64,000 bases of DNA from Bos javanicus (Eukaryota > Chordata > Mammalia > Artiodactyla > Bovidae): the NCBI RefSeq assembly GCF_032452875.1, contig NC_083868.1:98018537-98082536 (forward strand), in the 5' to 3' direction. The position numbers were made by a program, and so were the translations under genes. The notes under the pieces were generated by a model. It saw only the letters and a program-made list of their open reading frames with translations, made no database searches and had not been told where the DNA came from. Shown here in pieces: positions 33,994 through 46,464 of the stretch (within the stretch, counting starts at the first letter, position 1; every line of letters begins with the position of its first letter).

Positions 33994-36459
33994 ACTCAAC
34001 TGTGTTTCCATATTGATATCAAATAACATTTCCTCACATGGGGATGGGTCAAGTCACCAGAAGGGAATGCTATATAAACCTTGAGAGGTTAGTTAAGTAA
34101 CTGACAATATCCGCTGGCAGCTTCAGTTTCAACAGTAAGAGATCTTGTTTTAAAGTCAGACATTCAGATGTAAATGACCTCAAGTCCAGTGTTTTATATT
34201 AACAGGGTTAAATAGCATATTTCATGAAATATTTTAAAACTCCGGGTGATTATGAGTGCAGGCGGGGAGTATAGCAATCTTTTACCCTGTGGGTGGAGAA
34301 CAGGAGACTGACCCTGTTTTCTGCTACATTGAACTTGGAAGCCAGGTCTCTTCCTCCCAGCATTTTCATTTAGCAAGTGAGAACCTCCTTGCAGAAGCCA
34401 CATCTGCTTTCTCTACCACATTGAATTCCTGTTGCATTCAACTCTTAACAATTTTCATTCCAACATACTCTCATAGACATTGGTTAAATGTCTATCAAAT
34501 TTAAGTATATTTTAACAAACTAATAACTTCCTTTTCTCTATTAGAATGTTTTAAAATACTTATACAGTGCTGAATAATTTAGTTCAGTCATATGATGACA
34601 AGACTAAACAAACTTTCTCTAGAGATCTGAGTTTTGCATTTCGTTACTCGGCTCTGAGCAAGCAAATAGAGATGAGCTATGAAATCTTAGGACTTTGCCT
34701 TGAAACATGATCTAGTTGACTTATAAAATTTGAGATGTTGACAAAATGTGCAGTCAATAATCAAATAAATGCAGTTACTTCATTTTATGTCAACAGAGAA
34801 GGTGAAAAGTGCAACTTAACTGGCTTGGTAAGATTGGAAGGAGGGGCTGGGAACGCACTAGAGACAACAAAGAGATAGTTGGTAAGATTTAGTGGCTTGC
34901 TTCAGCGGGGTGGTGAGAAGGCAGTGTGACAAAGTTCAGTCGGGTCAAACAAAGTGCAGACACTTCCTCGTAGACACTGAGAGGATGGTTGTAACGTGGA
35001 TGTAAAGTGTTCAAATGTCGTAATCTACAGACAGCGAATATGATAGTTGATGTGCTGTTTCTGTCTAATCCTGCTGTTCCTTTTGATCCAAGAAGTAGAG
35101 AAGTCACCTTATCTCTCATGTACCAGGATGATATAATTAAAATAGGACATGTTTTTGAAGTGAGGTATTTAAGGGCTTCAAAGAAGGTGTAGAGTGTTAG
35201 AGGATCAGCACCTGTCTACTTCTCAAATACAGTTATGAGGACACATTTATTTAGCAAAGACATCCTTTTGAAAGGAGAATTGCCTCCATAATGATAAAGT
35301 ACCTATGTGATGTCAATTGTATTATACACATAGCCTAAGACATATGTGGTTCACTCCCTGAGCTAGATCCTGGCAAAAATATGGGCCAAGGTTTGGATGC
35401 TATTTTTTTTTCCCTTCTATGAGAAGATATCATCCAACTGGGAGAAAAACTTCACATTTTCATTATGTCCCCAAATCAAGCTATATCAGCACATTACCAC
35501 TGATGCAAACAACTAAACAATTTTTCTTTCGCAAGGTAGACCATTTGTTTCCAATGAACTGATGTCTATGATTTTGCATATGTAGCTATTTGGCACGCTT
35601 TTTGTTTCTGACCCTATAGTTGACCTTGGAAGTGGCTTGCTTTAACCATGATGGATGTACCCAAAGATTTATTTTTGTCATCTAAGAGTTGAATCTTAGG
35701 CTATTGGAGGCATAAAAACTGCTTATTGAAAGTAGGCTTGGCAAACCTTTGCTTTCAAATAATCTTCCAGAAGCTCATCTAATTTTGCTAATTAGCAGGA
35801 GATAAAATATACCCACATTGTCCTTTACAGTTACTTGAACCCACTGCCCTTCCTTGATGATAATAGTATTAAATACATGTGTAGTGACTGCATCGAATAT
35901 TAATTGGTATGAACTGAAAACAGAAGATTCTGTTATACACCAATAATGCTTTCATGAAATTAATGTTTATTTTCACATAAGTTCTTTAATACTCCTTCTG
36001 AACTGGTAGAAATAACAAAGGTAACATGATTTTAATTTGCTGATATGCCAAAAAAGTTTAAATAAACTCCAATTATTGAAGCCTGATTTTTAATAAATAA
36101 TTCAAGAACGAAAGAACCATCATTTCTGTGGGAATCAAACGGAGACCATTCAGCTAGTAGTGACCTTGTCACTGAAAATTAAGCTCTTTTTCCGATTCTA
36201 AAAATCAAAGCTTAAAAGGCCACTCTCTCCATAATATTTCATTAACTTTTCGAAATGAAATACCTATTGATTAGATTTTCTTTCAGATAATAAATTCTAC
36301 ATGTCTACTCTGTCACTTCAATTACAGTATTTACTCGTACACAAGGAAAATGTTTTTACATCTGAAATTAATATACTTTTTCAAAACAGCACACTGTAAA
36401 GGTTCAGGTGGTATAACTTTTTCTTTCTCTGAATAGAATTTTGCTCCACATGCTCAAGA
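33994..36459. other. non-repetitive DNA, no gene seen
   Basis: No repeat family recognised across about 2.4 kb. The block near 36100-36250 has CNE-like texture. Open frames near 34200-35190 are unrecognised. Confidence 0.45.
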
Positions 36460-36790
36460 GCATCTGTTCTTTCTCTTCCAGTGTTTTACCTGTGTTATTT
36501 TTTGCCCGCAAGTGCTCTTTCTCTCCTTGCCTTCGTAGAGCTGCTACAAAATCTTTTTCACCCTTCAAAGCCTAGTTCAAGTGTTACATCTGCTTTGACC
36601 CTCCTCCAGCTATTTCGCAAAATGGAATAGCCCCTGTGACTCCTGCAGGCTCCTGAAGCTCTGTTGCACACGCTGCTGCGGTGGCCCTTATTATTTCATG
36701 TTGCCCCAGTCTTTGTGACTTCTAAGCCACTATGGCTTGCCCTCTTCATCTTTTCACCTCTAGTGTCTAGTCCATGGCAGACCCACGGTG
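36460..36790 (+). mobile_element. L2 LINE 3'-end fragment
   Basis: Sense L2 3' end: TTCACCCTTCAAAGCCTAGT, TTCAAGTGTTACATCTGC, TTGACCCTCCTCCAGC, then CTCTTCATCTTTTCACCTC and CTAGTCCATGGCAGACC, the diverged form of the L2 terminal block. The 99-codon frame at 36664-36963 is a by-product. Confidence 0.75.
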
Positions 36791-38335
36791 TCACTGAGTT
36801 GAATTTAGTGGAACCCATTTTGGAAGCTGCAGTGTTTGTTTTGACCCTTTGGTTTCTATTTCTGCTTTGTCGAAATCAGTGCAAGTTCAGGGGTCTTTAT
36901 CTTTTAATAGTTTACATGAAATATCTCACATCTGGCAACTATCACCCTGAGACCCAATCATAAATAACACTCAAAGTAGTTAGTTTACTTCCTTTGTTAA
37001 AAGGAGGCTGAAAGGAGCAACAGACTTTGTCGACCAGCTTCTAGAAAGGAAATACAGGCTGCTCAGACATCAGAAGATTGTATATATTAGTTGACACAGT
37101 GAGTTCAGTGTTCCTGAAGGATCAAAAACCAAGTTAGTATTGAACACTATTTTCCATCTTCTCCAACAGTGTTTCAGTTCAGATTCAAGGTTTGTTGTGT
37201 TAGAGTGCTTTAAAGCTGAATGTCTTGGGGCTTTGCCTGCCCATCAGACACAATTATCCTAAATTATCCAACAGCGCTAAATTTATCCTTTTAAAGAGGA
37301 TGAACTTACTTATTAAATGCACATTCAAAAGTGATGGCAAGGAGTAGATTTCATTTTTGAGTCATATGGTCCTTATTCTGTCTTTCTAAACCTTTTTGTG
37401 GAGAACAGAGTTTAGAAACATTTCACTTTGAATTTGGCTAGGAGAACAGTAACCCACTGGCCCAAAGACCATCCCACTCAGATTCCAGTGGTTGCTGGAA
37501 AGACTGTCCAAGGTTTTCTTCTACAAATGAATCAAACTGGACCTTTAGTGGTGCTCCTGTTTTGTGAATGGCCTGCTACCACACTGTCACCTTGGGGGGG
37601 TTTCTGTTCAGCTCCTGCCTAGGCTCAGTGAAGACTTCTCACTATTCATATAGGAGTTCTCAAAACCATGCTAGGTTAGATCCCACACCCTGGTATTGGT
37701 CCTTTTGGAATAAGTGCTCTGCTGCCTGGAAATACAAGCTGTGTGTAGAGTGGAGGGATGTTCTTATAGGAGCCACAATGTGCAAGGTGACTTTGACCTG
37801 TACCAAGTGTGGATTGATTTTACTGAGTTGATGGGATTGGTGGGAAAGAGAGCAGAGGGGTGGAGAAGAGGCTGTGGAAACACCCTCCATAAATAGTCTC
37901 CACAGTTGAATCTTTCGGTTGTTCCAACAAGTTTTTCCTGGCAGACTGCATTTGGTGCCTCGTGTCTTTTTTCTCTTCCTGCACCTGTAGCAGAAAAGTT
38001 TTGGTTCTGAGTTTCTCATGCTCAAGAAATAAGAGAGAAGAGTGACGTGGAAGACGTGGCACCAGTGAAGAAGAATCAGATCTGCACCGAGTCCCTTTTC
38101 TTCTTTCACTAGCTGTGACTTTGGCACTTTGCCTAAACTCTCAGAAGTTTTCTCATTTGTCAAATAATAATTAAATCTACCTCCTACTCAGGGGGTTTCT
38201 TAAACAAAGTTTAGAGAGACATCGTCTCTAAAATACTTCAAAAACTGCAAAATATATTTTTTTGACAAAATAAATATTACATAGTAGAGCATGTGCTTGA
38301 AATTCTCCAGCCACTAAGATGATTTTTTATAAAGG
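36791..38335. other. non-repetitive DNA, no gene seen
   Basis: No repeat family recognised. It includes a 167-codon reverse-strand frame (37660-38163), rich in K, S and C, with no domain, conserved motif or neighbouring splice context I can support; left uncalled. Confidence 0.45.
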
Positions 38336-38339
38336 ACAA

Positions 38340-38545
38340 ATGTGTATTCCTTTTCTCACATTTTGACTCTCCTTCTCCTTCTGACTACTTCTCGGCTGGA
38401 TTGCTGTGGACAGAGTGTTTGGGTCCACACCAGAGCATGTATGGAAGTTTCCTTGTCTATAAAATGGGAACAACAATACCTACCTCACAGGGCTGTTATT
38501 GGGATGAAGCAAAACAATTTCAGTGAGCACAGAACACGGTGGGAG
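38340..38545 (+). mobile_element. MIR-family SINE fragment
   Basis: Sense MIR: CCTTGTCTATAAAATGGGAA, CAACAATACCTACCTCACAG and GGCTGTTATTGGGATGAAG, preceded by a weaker promoter-proximal part. Confidence 0.8.
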
Positions 38546-39944
38546 TTCACTGGATGTTAGTTTCCGCACTCCTTCCCTCTTCGCTCCCAGGTCTCTGCTC
38601 CAGTGAAATAAAATCCTCCTTGTATAACTCAGGAAGCCCCAGGAACACATTCCTGCAAGCCATGAAGGAAAGAAATACTTCCCTGTGTCCTTATGGGGAG
38701 AGCAGGGCTTCAGCTGGGCTGATGTCAGAGCTGTACTTCTGGCTGCCTTTTGGTCAAAAGACATTTCAGTGTGCTGAAAAGTAGCCAAGAAGGCCTTTTT
38801 CCTATGCCTGGGAAAGAAGACATTTTTTGTCCATCCTCCAAGTCCTCCCTGCACAGATTACTGTCAAGACTAAGGGCTTTATTTATAAAAATGCCAACAT
38901 ACTCTGATTATTTGGCGAATAACCATGTTGCTGTCAGTGAAGAAACAGCACATAGAGTATAAAAACAATCTCCATTTTTATCGCGCCTGTCACAGCTGGG
39001 AGGCCGTGGAACAAGGATGCATTGTTTGAAGGAAGGGCTGTAGAGGCAGCACTCAGGTCCTTCGATGGCCTCCTGGGCAGTGGGACTGTGGTCATATTTG
39101 GTAAATAGTTACTTTTTTTTTTTTACAGAAAGACTCAGTCTTGCCATAAATTAGTGTCTGGACTCAATGTTGAGATCGTGACATATTGTTGCTTTTAGAT
39201 AAGCTTTCCTTTGTCTGTCTGTCTGCCTGTCCTATAATTCATGGGTCTTCCATGTGCCTCTACACTTCCATGTTACAGAAACATAGATCTAGTGGCTATG
39301 CGACAGAAGGCAATCCAACATTCACTGGTGAATTTCCAATAGTTCCATATTTCATTACTAAATGTGAGTCCCAAATAAAGTGTCTAGAAGGGAAGCACAC
39401 ACAATACTGGGGAAGAAAGGGCAAGGAGGTGATGACCTTTCACTAAGCATTGGTTTCTGAAGTCCTCAAACCAGTTATTTCTGATGTCAAGATGACTTTA
39501 GGGATAGTGGCTGTCTCTGTTTTAGTCGTGAATGCGTATGTATGAATGCACATGGTGATCAGCACATCTTGAAACTGATAGGTTAGATCCAGAGTATTAT
39601 ATGTGTTCACCCAAGAATCATTTCTTTTTTTCTTAAAACATGGTCCATCATCATATGAGCTTACTGATAAGTGAAGCTGATATCATCTACCTTTAGTAGC
39701 CATCATTGGCATTTGACATTTCTAAGAATTTTTTTTTTTTCTGGAATGGTGGAACATTCTTCTAGGAAGAATTGACCATATGATACTTCACTTCTCACAG
39801 AGCGAACTTTATTATGTTGTTCGGTTAATGCTACCTTTGATCAGTTGTGTTCAGGCTTGGGCGAAACTTTCAAGAGTTTTCTAATGAAGAATCTCCTTTT
39901 ACCTAGAGCTTGTTGAATGATTAGCATAGGGAGCTGCCTGGGAA
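38546..39944. other. mostly non-repetitive DNA, CNE-like patch at 38850-39060
   Basis: No named repeat. 38850-39060 has complex texture with intact CpGs (TTTATCGCGCCTGTCACAGC near 38977) and could be a conserved element. A T-rich run sits at 39112-39124. Several overlapping frames on both strands (38480-38962) are unrecognised. Confidence 0.4.
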
Positions 39945-40015
39945 CACTGGCTGTGGGAAATAAAGCAGTGTACAAAAAAGACAAAGGCCTGGATCCTCCT
40001 TGTGAATATAAGACT
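39945..40015 (-). mobile_element. L2 3'-end trace
   Basis: Short antisense L2-like words: AAAGCAGTGTACAAAAAAGA and GGCCTGGATCCTCC, resembling the complement of the L2 3' UTR. Weak. Confidence 0.35.
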
Positions 40016-40439
40016 GGGTGTTAGTTGTGCACCTAATCTCTGCTCCTGTCAGATAGGTATTGTCTTTATACCTCTACTTGCAAGTTTCTTCACATCTTAG
40101 TTGAGAATCAGAAGAAAAATATTTGAGTCCAGATAACACAGTAGGGTTACAAATACTCATAGCAGCAACTCAGAGGAAGCACCAATAGACCCAGCTAATC
40201 CTCCTGTAAAGTGTCTTTTTAGAGCTCAGAAATATAGGATTGTGCTGATAGGGTGTGCCACATGTAGACAGAGAAAGTTTCTTTGTAAGATCATGTCAAC
40301 GAAGTTAAAGCTATTTGGAGAAACTGGCTCTCAGCAATCCCAGCTTGGGAAGGACAGTGTTGGAAATCAGAAGAATATTCAGTGACTGCTTGTTTTCTTC
40401 CAGCAGATATCCAGTTTCATTAGTTTGGTATTGAATTAA

Positions 40440-40890
40440 GATAGCAACCGTTGGGAGTGCATTTCCTCTTTCCTTCTAATTATATCTCTTCTGCTGTTTC
40501 CTCTTCTGGACCCACCCTTCGTGTTCTAGTAGCACCTGGCTCCTCATCACACCTGGCCTCAAGTGGTCCTCAAGCCTTCCCTTGACCACCTTCTACTGAT
40601 CCACATAAGGACGCACTCCAGCTCTCTGAAGAATCACTGCCCCAGTCATGAGGCTTTGCTCAGCTGCCTTCTCTTCTGTGACACATTTTCTGATTCAACC
40701 AGTTAAACCAGATTTAAGCTCTTCTTTTCTACCTCACGTAGCATTTCATAGTTTACTCTTAATTTAGCAGTTTATTTTACTTCTTTAAGCTTTACTTCTT
40801 GAGTGTAGAGCCCACAAACTGTACATCACCGCCTCCCCTCAATAACTAAGCGATATAGGGGCTCAGCAAACATATGCATATTTCAGCAGT
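40440..40890 (+). mobile_element. L2 LINE 3'-end fragment
   Basis: Sense L2 3' end, diverged: CACATTTTCTGATTCAACC, ATTTCATAGTTTACTC, then TTGAGTGTAGAGCCCACAAA and GGGGCTCAGCAAACATATG. Confidence 0.55.
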
Positions 40891-40896
40891 ATTTGT

Positions 40897-41150
40897 GGAT
40901 TTCTCATCAAATTACTTGTCAGATTGCTTACAAAATTAGGAAAAATATTAAAATGCATATGTTTATATTCTATATTCTCTCTATATAAGATTACATAATC
41001 TTATATTACATAATTTACATTTATAGTACATATATATTTATGTATACATATATATTTCATATGACATATAATTTCTGATCTCAATTTCTCATTAAATTAC
41101 TTATCAGGTTGTTTATAAAGTTCTTGAAAATATTCAAATATGTATTTATA
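40897..41150 (+). repeat. diverged direct duplication in AT-rich DNA
   Basis: The word GATTTCTCATCAAATTACTT at about 40899 recurs as AATTTCTCATTAAATTACTT at about 41083, and both are followed by similar TGTCAGATTGCTTA / ATCAGGTTGTTTA segments. The period is about 184 bp. TA-rich spacer lies between. Confidence 0.7.
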
Positions 41151-41194
41151 TCATCTAGTATGTACAGATATATAATATATATATATGAGAAATA

Positions 41195-41310
41195 TGTAGC
41201 ACAGAGGGGCTAAATTAATTTTTCAGAAAATGACCCACATTTGTAAGGGTCATAGAGAGGGGATTTGACCATGGGTCTGTGTTTCAAAGCTTGCATGATT
41301 CCTCTTAGCC
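41195..41310 (-). mobile_element. MIR-like fragment (weak)
   Basis: Antisense MIR-like order: GCACAGAGGGGCTAAATT, then GGTCATAGAGAGGGGATTTG and CATGGGTCTGTGTTTC. Diverged. Confidence 0.45.
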
Positions 41311-41699
41311 AGCACAGCCATGCCAGGGTAGAAAGGCAATCAGTCTAATGCAATTCCACCACCATCTGCTGAGCTCCTATATCCTTGAGCCATTTTGCGG
41401 GTGTACAGTACGTGGGTTCATGCATTTATGTGTGTATGCAGAGAACATGGAAAGTGTGTTCACTAAAGTACAGCTCTTTCCCTGTCACTCAGTCAGAATT
41501 TCTGAACCAGTTCTAGTCCATGTCTTCCTATGCTAACAAAGTAAAAGCAAATATTAAATTAAACAACTTTCTTTGATGTTCAAAAATTCAAAGTAAATAT
41601 GTGGCCAATTAAAAAAGGAAGGAAATACACTGAATTATATCAACTATGCTTTTTAAACTACAATTCCCCCCAGGAGAAATTCTAGAACATTTTCTGAAA

Positions 41700-41835
41700 A
41701 TCAGATATTACAGGTTCTTCTCCTCATGGCCAATCCCATGCCCTTCCTCCCCTTCTCATGTATAATTGTGCACTAAACTGTAAATTCTCTAATAAAGGGG
41801 TGCCACTGGCTATCAATCTATGTCTAGCACATGGA
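41700..41835 (+). mobile_element. L2 3'-end fragment
   Basis: CACTAAACTGTAAATTCTC, TATCAATCTATGTCTAGCACA: diverged sense L2 terminus. Confidence 0.5.
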
Positions 41836-41839
41836 AAAG

Positions 41840-42590
41840 GTTAACTTTTTTTCTTCTTTTACCCATGCCAGCTATGCCTCTCTTCGGCTTCTGCTCTGTG
41901 TCTTTCTCTTCCCTACTCAGGGATCTTGCTCCAACAGGTGTCTTTCCCTTTGTATATCATCAACATCTCCCTTTATCTTTAGGGTCACTGGATTCTGGTT
42001 TGCCTGGGACAACTCCAGTTTACTTCTATTTTCTAAGCATAATTATTAATATCATCCATCCTCATTCTCAATAATGTCTGGTTTGGCTGATAAATTATCT
42101 GGTCCTCCTCTTTATATCTGACCTTGACTTTCAGCCATGCAAATGCTCAAACTCTCCCATCCTAAGGGTATGCAACAGACACACATATTCCAAATCCAAT
42201 GCCCTATTCCGAATTTCTCTGTCTTTTCCTTCATAGTCACACTTATTGAAATTATTGTTCAGATCTGCTTTCTCAATTTCCTTCCCTCTCATAGTCCTCT
42301 CGACCAGTGGTCTCCAACCTTTTTGGCACCAGGGACTGGTTTTCTGGAAGGCGGTTTTTTCATGGACTCACCGGGGGGATGCTTTGGGGATGATTCAAAC
42401 ACATTATATTTTTTGTGTACTTTATTTCTATTATTATTACACCAACTTCATCGCAGATCACCAGGCATTAGATCTCAGAAGTTGGGAATCCCTGTTCTAG
42501 ACATTCTTGTCTTCACCACTTTTCTGAAACTGCTCTGGTGTAGTGGTCTCCTATTTGCTATTAATACATCTTTGGACATATGAAGGTTCT
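41840..42590 (+). mobile_element. L2 LINE ORF2 fragment, split by hAT MITE
   Basis: Sense L2 coding remnant: the segment after the MITE, TTCTTGTCTTCACCACTTTT then GAAACTGCTCTGGTG and CTATTTGCTATTAATACATC, follows the L2 reverse-transcriptase block just before motif A. The part before the MITE ends TTTCTCAATTTCCTTCCC, the preceding L2 block. No intact frame. The left portion (41840-42150) is less certain. Confidence 0.55.
42305..42494 (+). mobile_element. hAT-type MITE with 8-bp TSD
   Basis: Terminal inverted repeats CAGTGGTCTCCAACCTTT at the left and GTTGGGAATCCCTG at the right. Interior starts TGGCACCAGGGACTGG, a known mammalian non-autonomous DNA element. The 8-bp target-site duplication, typical of hAT elements, is CTCTCGAC (42297-42304) against TTCTAGAC (42495-42502), 6 of 8 matching. 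Confidence 0.75.
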
Positions 42591-42689
42591 AGTTAGGTGA
42601 TTATGTGGTCCTTCTCCTGTTCTAATAAGATGTTATAACTTTTAAAGATTTCCTGAGTTTCATCTCAGTAACCAAGATAGTTAATTTGT

Positions 42690-42860
42690 TGAGGTTCTAT
42701 CATCCATGTGCCCATAGACATGTTACCTCTTTTAATCTGCACAATCCTATGAGATAGGGATCATTTTCCCACTTCACACCTGAAGCAAGGGAGTAAATTT
42801 CCTGCTCTGTCACAGCTAGTAAAGGATACAGCTGAGATCCTACTTTCCAAAATACATTCT
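42690..42860 (-). mobile_element. MIR-family SINE
   Basis: Antisense MIR: ATGTTACCTCTTTTAATCTG, CACAATCCTATGAGATAGGG, TCATTTTCCCACTTCACACC, then CACAGCTAGTAAAGGATACAG. One of the better-preserved MIR copies here. Confidence 0.8.
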
Positions 42861-43972
42861 GTTATTTTTTCCATGACACTATTCTATCTCTCTTCTTTTC
42901 AACCAAATTTTAGTATCTGTTTTAATATGACTAACTCACTGTAGGTATTCAAGACTGGTGAGCTGATATTTTAACAATACACAGATTCTGAAAATTAGAC
43001 TCACCAAGGGCTAGGTATTGTCCTGTGGAATATATGTGGGAGTGGTGACAGTTATGGATGTTTAAACCAGGGATAAGGGAAGTGGCTGTTGCTATGTAAG
43101 CGGCGAGTTTCTGGATTTCAGTAAAATAAACCAGGATTTTGTTTCTTGAAGTAATTATACTCTAGAGAGAGGAAAGAAAGATGGAGACAATTATGAATGA
43201 CCTTGCATCTCTGAGCTGTTGAGAACTTCTGGATCAGTGGCTGATGTTTTCATAGCCTTTTCAAGTGAAACCTTTCAGTGAAGTCTCAAGCCACAGACCA
43301 CCAGTTGACAAAAGGAATTCTTTTTTCCAGGATATTAACCTTAATTTGAGTGTCATATAATGATTGTCATATTAACAAGAAAAAAAATCTTCAAACACAT
43401 TTTCTAACGCTGTTTAACCTTTCTAAAAACTTTTAAGTTTTGAAGTTTTTAGGATCTATTTTTTTTAAGGTATTATCTTTTGAGTGTTATCGTTCCAGTG
43501 ACTTGTTTAATTTTAAAGCAAGAATTGGCAGGAGTTTTTATAAAGCAAATAAAGCTTTTCTAACAGTTTAAGTCAGTAATAGTGTTGATATCACTCAAAC
43601 CCTCGTCCCTGGGCCTTGTTACTCTGAGGATTGTTGTAAGTGGAGAGAACTATTTAATAAAGCCTTTGTAGGTAGGTCTTGACACTGGGAAAATGTTAAC
43701 TTCATGATCTCTGGCATCATGCTCTTTTTGATCTAATTTATTAAATATTGTGACTGCCAGTGTCATGAGAGTTCTAAGATAGACAGATGTAAGTGAGGAA
43801 TGAAAGGAAGGACTTTTTTTTTCTGGCTACTGAAATATATAATAATTTCAGACCTGATTAAAATTGTATTTCTTCTAAATGGAAAACATTTGGCATACTG
43901 TATGTGAATGCATGTGAAACCTCTTGTCTCTGTGGCATTTATGTCCCGTGTCTCATTCTACAGATATTTGCT
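42861..43972. other. non-repetitive DNA, no gene seen
   Basis: No repeat family or gene recognised over about 1.1 kb. T-rich runs occur near 43459 and 43815. Confidence 0.5.
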
Positions 43973-44060
43973 GCTGCCTCTTAGTCACTTCAGTCGTGTC
44001 TGACTCTTAGCGACCATAGCTGGCCAGATTATGGAGTGGGTTACCACACCCTTCTCCAGG
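43973..44060 (-). mobile_element. BOV-A fragment
   Basis: Antisense BOV-A: CTGCTGCCTCTTAGTCACTT, CAGTCGTGTCTGACTCTTAG, then GAGTGGGTTACCACACCCTT. Internally deleted; the centre of the monomer is missing. Confidence 0.85.
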
Positions 44061-44174
44061 CTGCAGATCTATAGGCATGAAGTAAAATCATCAAATTTCG
44101 TTGATGTGACTGTGTCAGCCACAAATGCAATTTACTCACAAAATCAAAAGATCTTTAGTTCATTGAGGCATCCT

Positions 44175-44452
44175 GTTGCTACTGCTGCTGCTAAGTCGCT
44201 TCAGTGGTGTCCGACTCTGTGCAAACCCATAGATGGCAGCCCAGCAGGCTGCCCCGTCCCTGGGATTCTCCAGGCGAGAACACTGGAGTGGGTTGCCATT
44301 TCCTTCTCCAATGCATGAAAGTGAAAAGTGAAAGTGAAGGCGCTCAGTCGTGTCCGATTCTAGCGAACACATGGACTGTAGCCTACCAGGCTCCTCTGTC
44401 CATGGGATTTTCCAGGCAAGAGTACTGGAGCGGGTTGCCATTTCCTTCTCCA
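44175..44452 (-). mobile_element. BOV-A2 SINE
   Basis: Antisense dimer starting with CTACTGCTGCTGCTAAGTCG and ending TTTCCTTCTC. Exact 11-bp target-site duplication TGAGGCATCCT at 44164-44174 and 44453-44463. Confidence 0.95.
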
Positions 44453-44463
44453 TGAGGCATCCT

Positions 44464-45694
44464 AAGTAACTTAAATTTTCTCATGTAGAGAGAGGCTGTT
44501 TAGTATCTGGGTGCTTTTGGCAGGCAGTTTGTACATATTGTCTTCCTGTTTAGGACCACTGCTTTTTCGCAAGATGTGAGAGGTAGGTTAGCTCTTCTGT
44601 GTTGTTTTTGAGCTGTATATTTACTTAGCAACTTCATTCTCTGAGGAGTTGTTGAAAGAACAGAAGTTTGTAAATTATACAACATTGAATAGTAGATGCC
44701 ATCTATGGCTTTTAGCCCAGACTCTGTCAAATAGTTTTCTATTTCCTGGTCAGGCCTTAAAATTACTGTGAATTACAGAGGCATTAGCATTTCTCAATTT
44801 AAATGTACTCTTTCTTAATTAGTTCCTAAAACTCTCATTATGAAACACAAACTCTTGTTGAGTATGTTGAAAAAATAATTATTGAGCAAATAATAAATGG
44901 CTTTAGTCAAACATTTAGGTTCGTGTTTGGCTTTACCTATATTAAGTAGTTCATGATGTTATGGGACTGTGTCTAGTACTGGTGTATGTCTCTACCAGGA
45001 ATTGCAAATTAATTTCAATCTTGTGGTCATTATCATGGATTGTTCATAGGTGTCTGGAGTCCTGTGTTGTGAAGGATTCTGAGACTCTGTTCAGGCTCAT
45101 TGAGAATGTGTAAGGATCAGATAATAATGATTGCTATTGATGCTGGAGAGACACGTGGTGGTATACGGCTGTGAATTTGTTATTCCTGACGTGTACACAT
45201 CTGGAAAATTTTGTCCAAAGACCCTAAGATGCAAAGACGCAAGGCTCTTAGCTTTTTGGTAACTTTTCTTCCAGCTGTCAGTAAGATGGCTGAATTCTTC
45301 TCTTTCCCATCCTCTTTCAGACAGAGGCAGAGCATCTCCAGAAAGGGTTTCTGTCTGTGTACTTTGGTTCCCAACTTGGGAGCACAACTGTATTTTGAAA
45401 GGAATAAACAGATATATCCAAATGAAGTGTCTAAAGAGCAGAACAGGACAGTGTGAGTCTTGGATGAGTGTCTGGGTCCCATCTGCTTCGCATTCAGGTC
45501 CTTTGGGTCAGGGAGCACAGGGCTGTTCCTGGCAGCTCCTCATGTCTCCCTTTCTCAGTTTTCCTTTTGGCTTGGCCTGGGAAGGATGAAAGATGTGAGA
45601 AAGCCTTGTCAGCCGGCTCAGAAGCTACCCTGGTCTGCTATCCTGATGGCAAAAGCAGCATGACAAAGAGGAGATGACTCACAGTGGGTAAGGG
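44464..45694. other. non-repetitive DNA, no gene seen
   Basis: No repeat family recognised. Overlapping frames of 64-112 codons on both strands at 45097-45677 show no known domain. Confidence 0.45.
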
Positions 45695-45905
45695 CGTGGG
45701 TGGGTCTGGGTTTGAGGCTCAGTGATCACACTTGCTGTGTGTTTTAGTAAGTTACTCAGGGCCTCAGTGTCCCCTTTTGCAAAATGAGGATAATAGTTGT
45801 GAGGAATTGTAGGCATGAAAACTGTAGAAGGCTCTGGACCATGTTTTTCACATAGGAGATGCTCAGTAATTATGGCCTGTCATTACCATTAATAAATGTT
45901 CATTG
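45695..45905 (+). mobile_element. MIR-family SINE
   Basis: Sense MIR with B-box-like GGGTTTGAGGCTC, then AGTTACTCAGGGCCTCAGTG, TTTGCAAAATGAGGATAATA and a tail CTCAGTAATTATGG. Nearly full length. Confidence 0.8.
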
Positions 45906-46009
45906 GTATTTAGAGGGATTTGTAAAAATCTATTCCAGATTTTTACAGCTTCTTTCCAGAATTTCTGAATGTCCTTCAGTGCTTTTAAGCAATTTCTTTA
46001 ATATCTCTG

Positions 46010-46250
46010 CTTTATAATCTTCTTTACCTTTTCCCGCCTACCCCTGTTTCTGCTACTGATGCCTTTTCTTTCTTCCCATTTCCTCGTCCCTGTTTCCCTC
46101 TCTGCCTCTGTTTCATTCATTTATTTTAATTTTCCTTTCCTTTCTTTCCATCTCCCTCCCCCCAGCACCATTCTCTTCTTGAATGTCTTTTATTGTTCTT
46201 TCTCTGTTCTTTTATTTCGTTTTCTCTCACTTTCCTATCAAAAGCTATTT
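46010..46250 (+). repeat. pyrimidine-rich low-complexity tract
   Basis: About 240 bp with strong C/T excess on the plus strand, for example TTCCTTTCCTTTCTTTCC near 46130. It encodes an apparent S/F/L-rich frame (46059-46316) that is a composition artefact. Confidence 0.8.
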
Positions 46251-46464
46251 ATGAGAATTATTAAGAGAATGAGAAATGAATGTAAAAAATTGAAAAGCAG
46301 TAAACTTAACTTATAAAATAGTAATTTTAATTAACTGATTACATTGTATTATACTGGAGCAGAGCATGGGTGGAAGAATAGCCTGTGAACTATGCATGTA
46401 ATATGAACTTTCTTTACTTTTAATACATTCTATCTCTAGAGATTCATGACTATGGATGAACTCA

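Noticed and set aside
37660..38163. 167-codon reverse-strand open frame
   Set aside because: No recognisable domain or motif, no supporting splice or promoter context; a frame of this length occurs by chance in 64 kb.
41820..42583. Overlapping plus-strand frames of 72-148 codons
   Set aside because: They overlap an L2 remnant and a hAT MITE and show no intact domain.
45097..45677. Cluster of frames on both strands
   Set aside because: Overlap each other on both strands, no known domain, no splice support.
46059..46316. 85-codon S/F/L-rich frame
   Set aside because: Results from a pyrimidine-rich tract, not from a gene.
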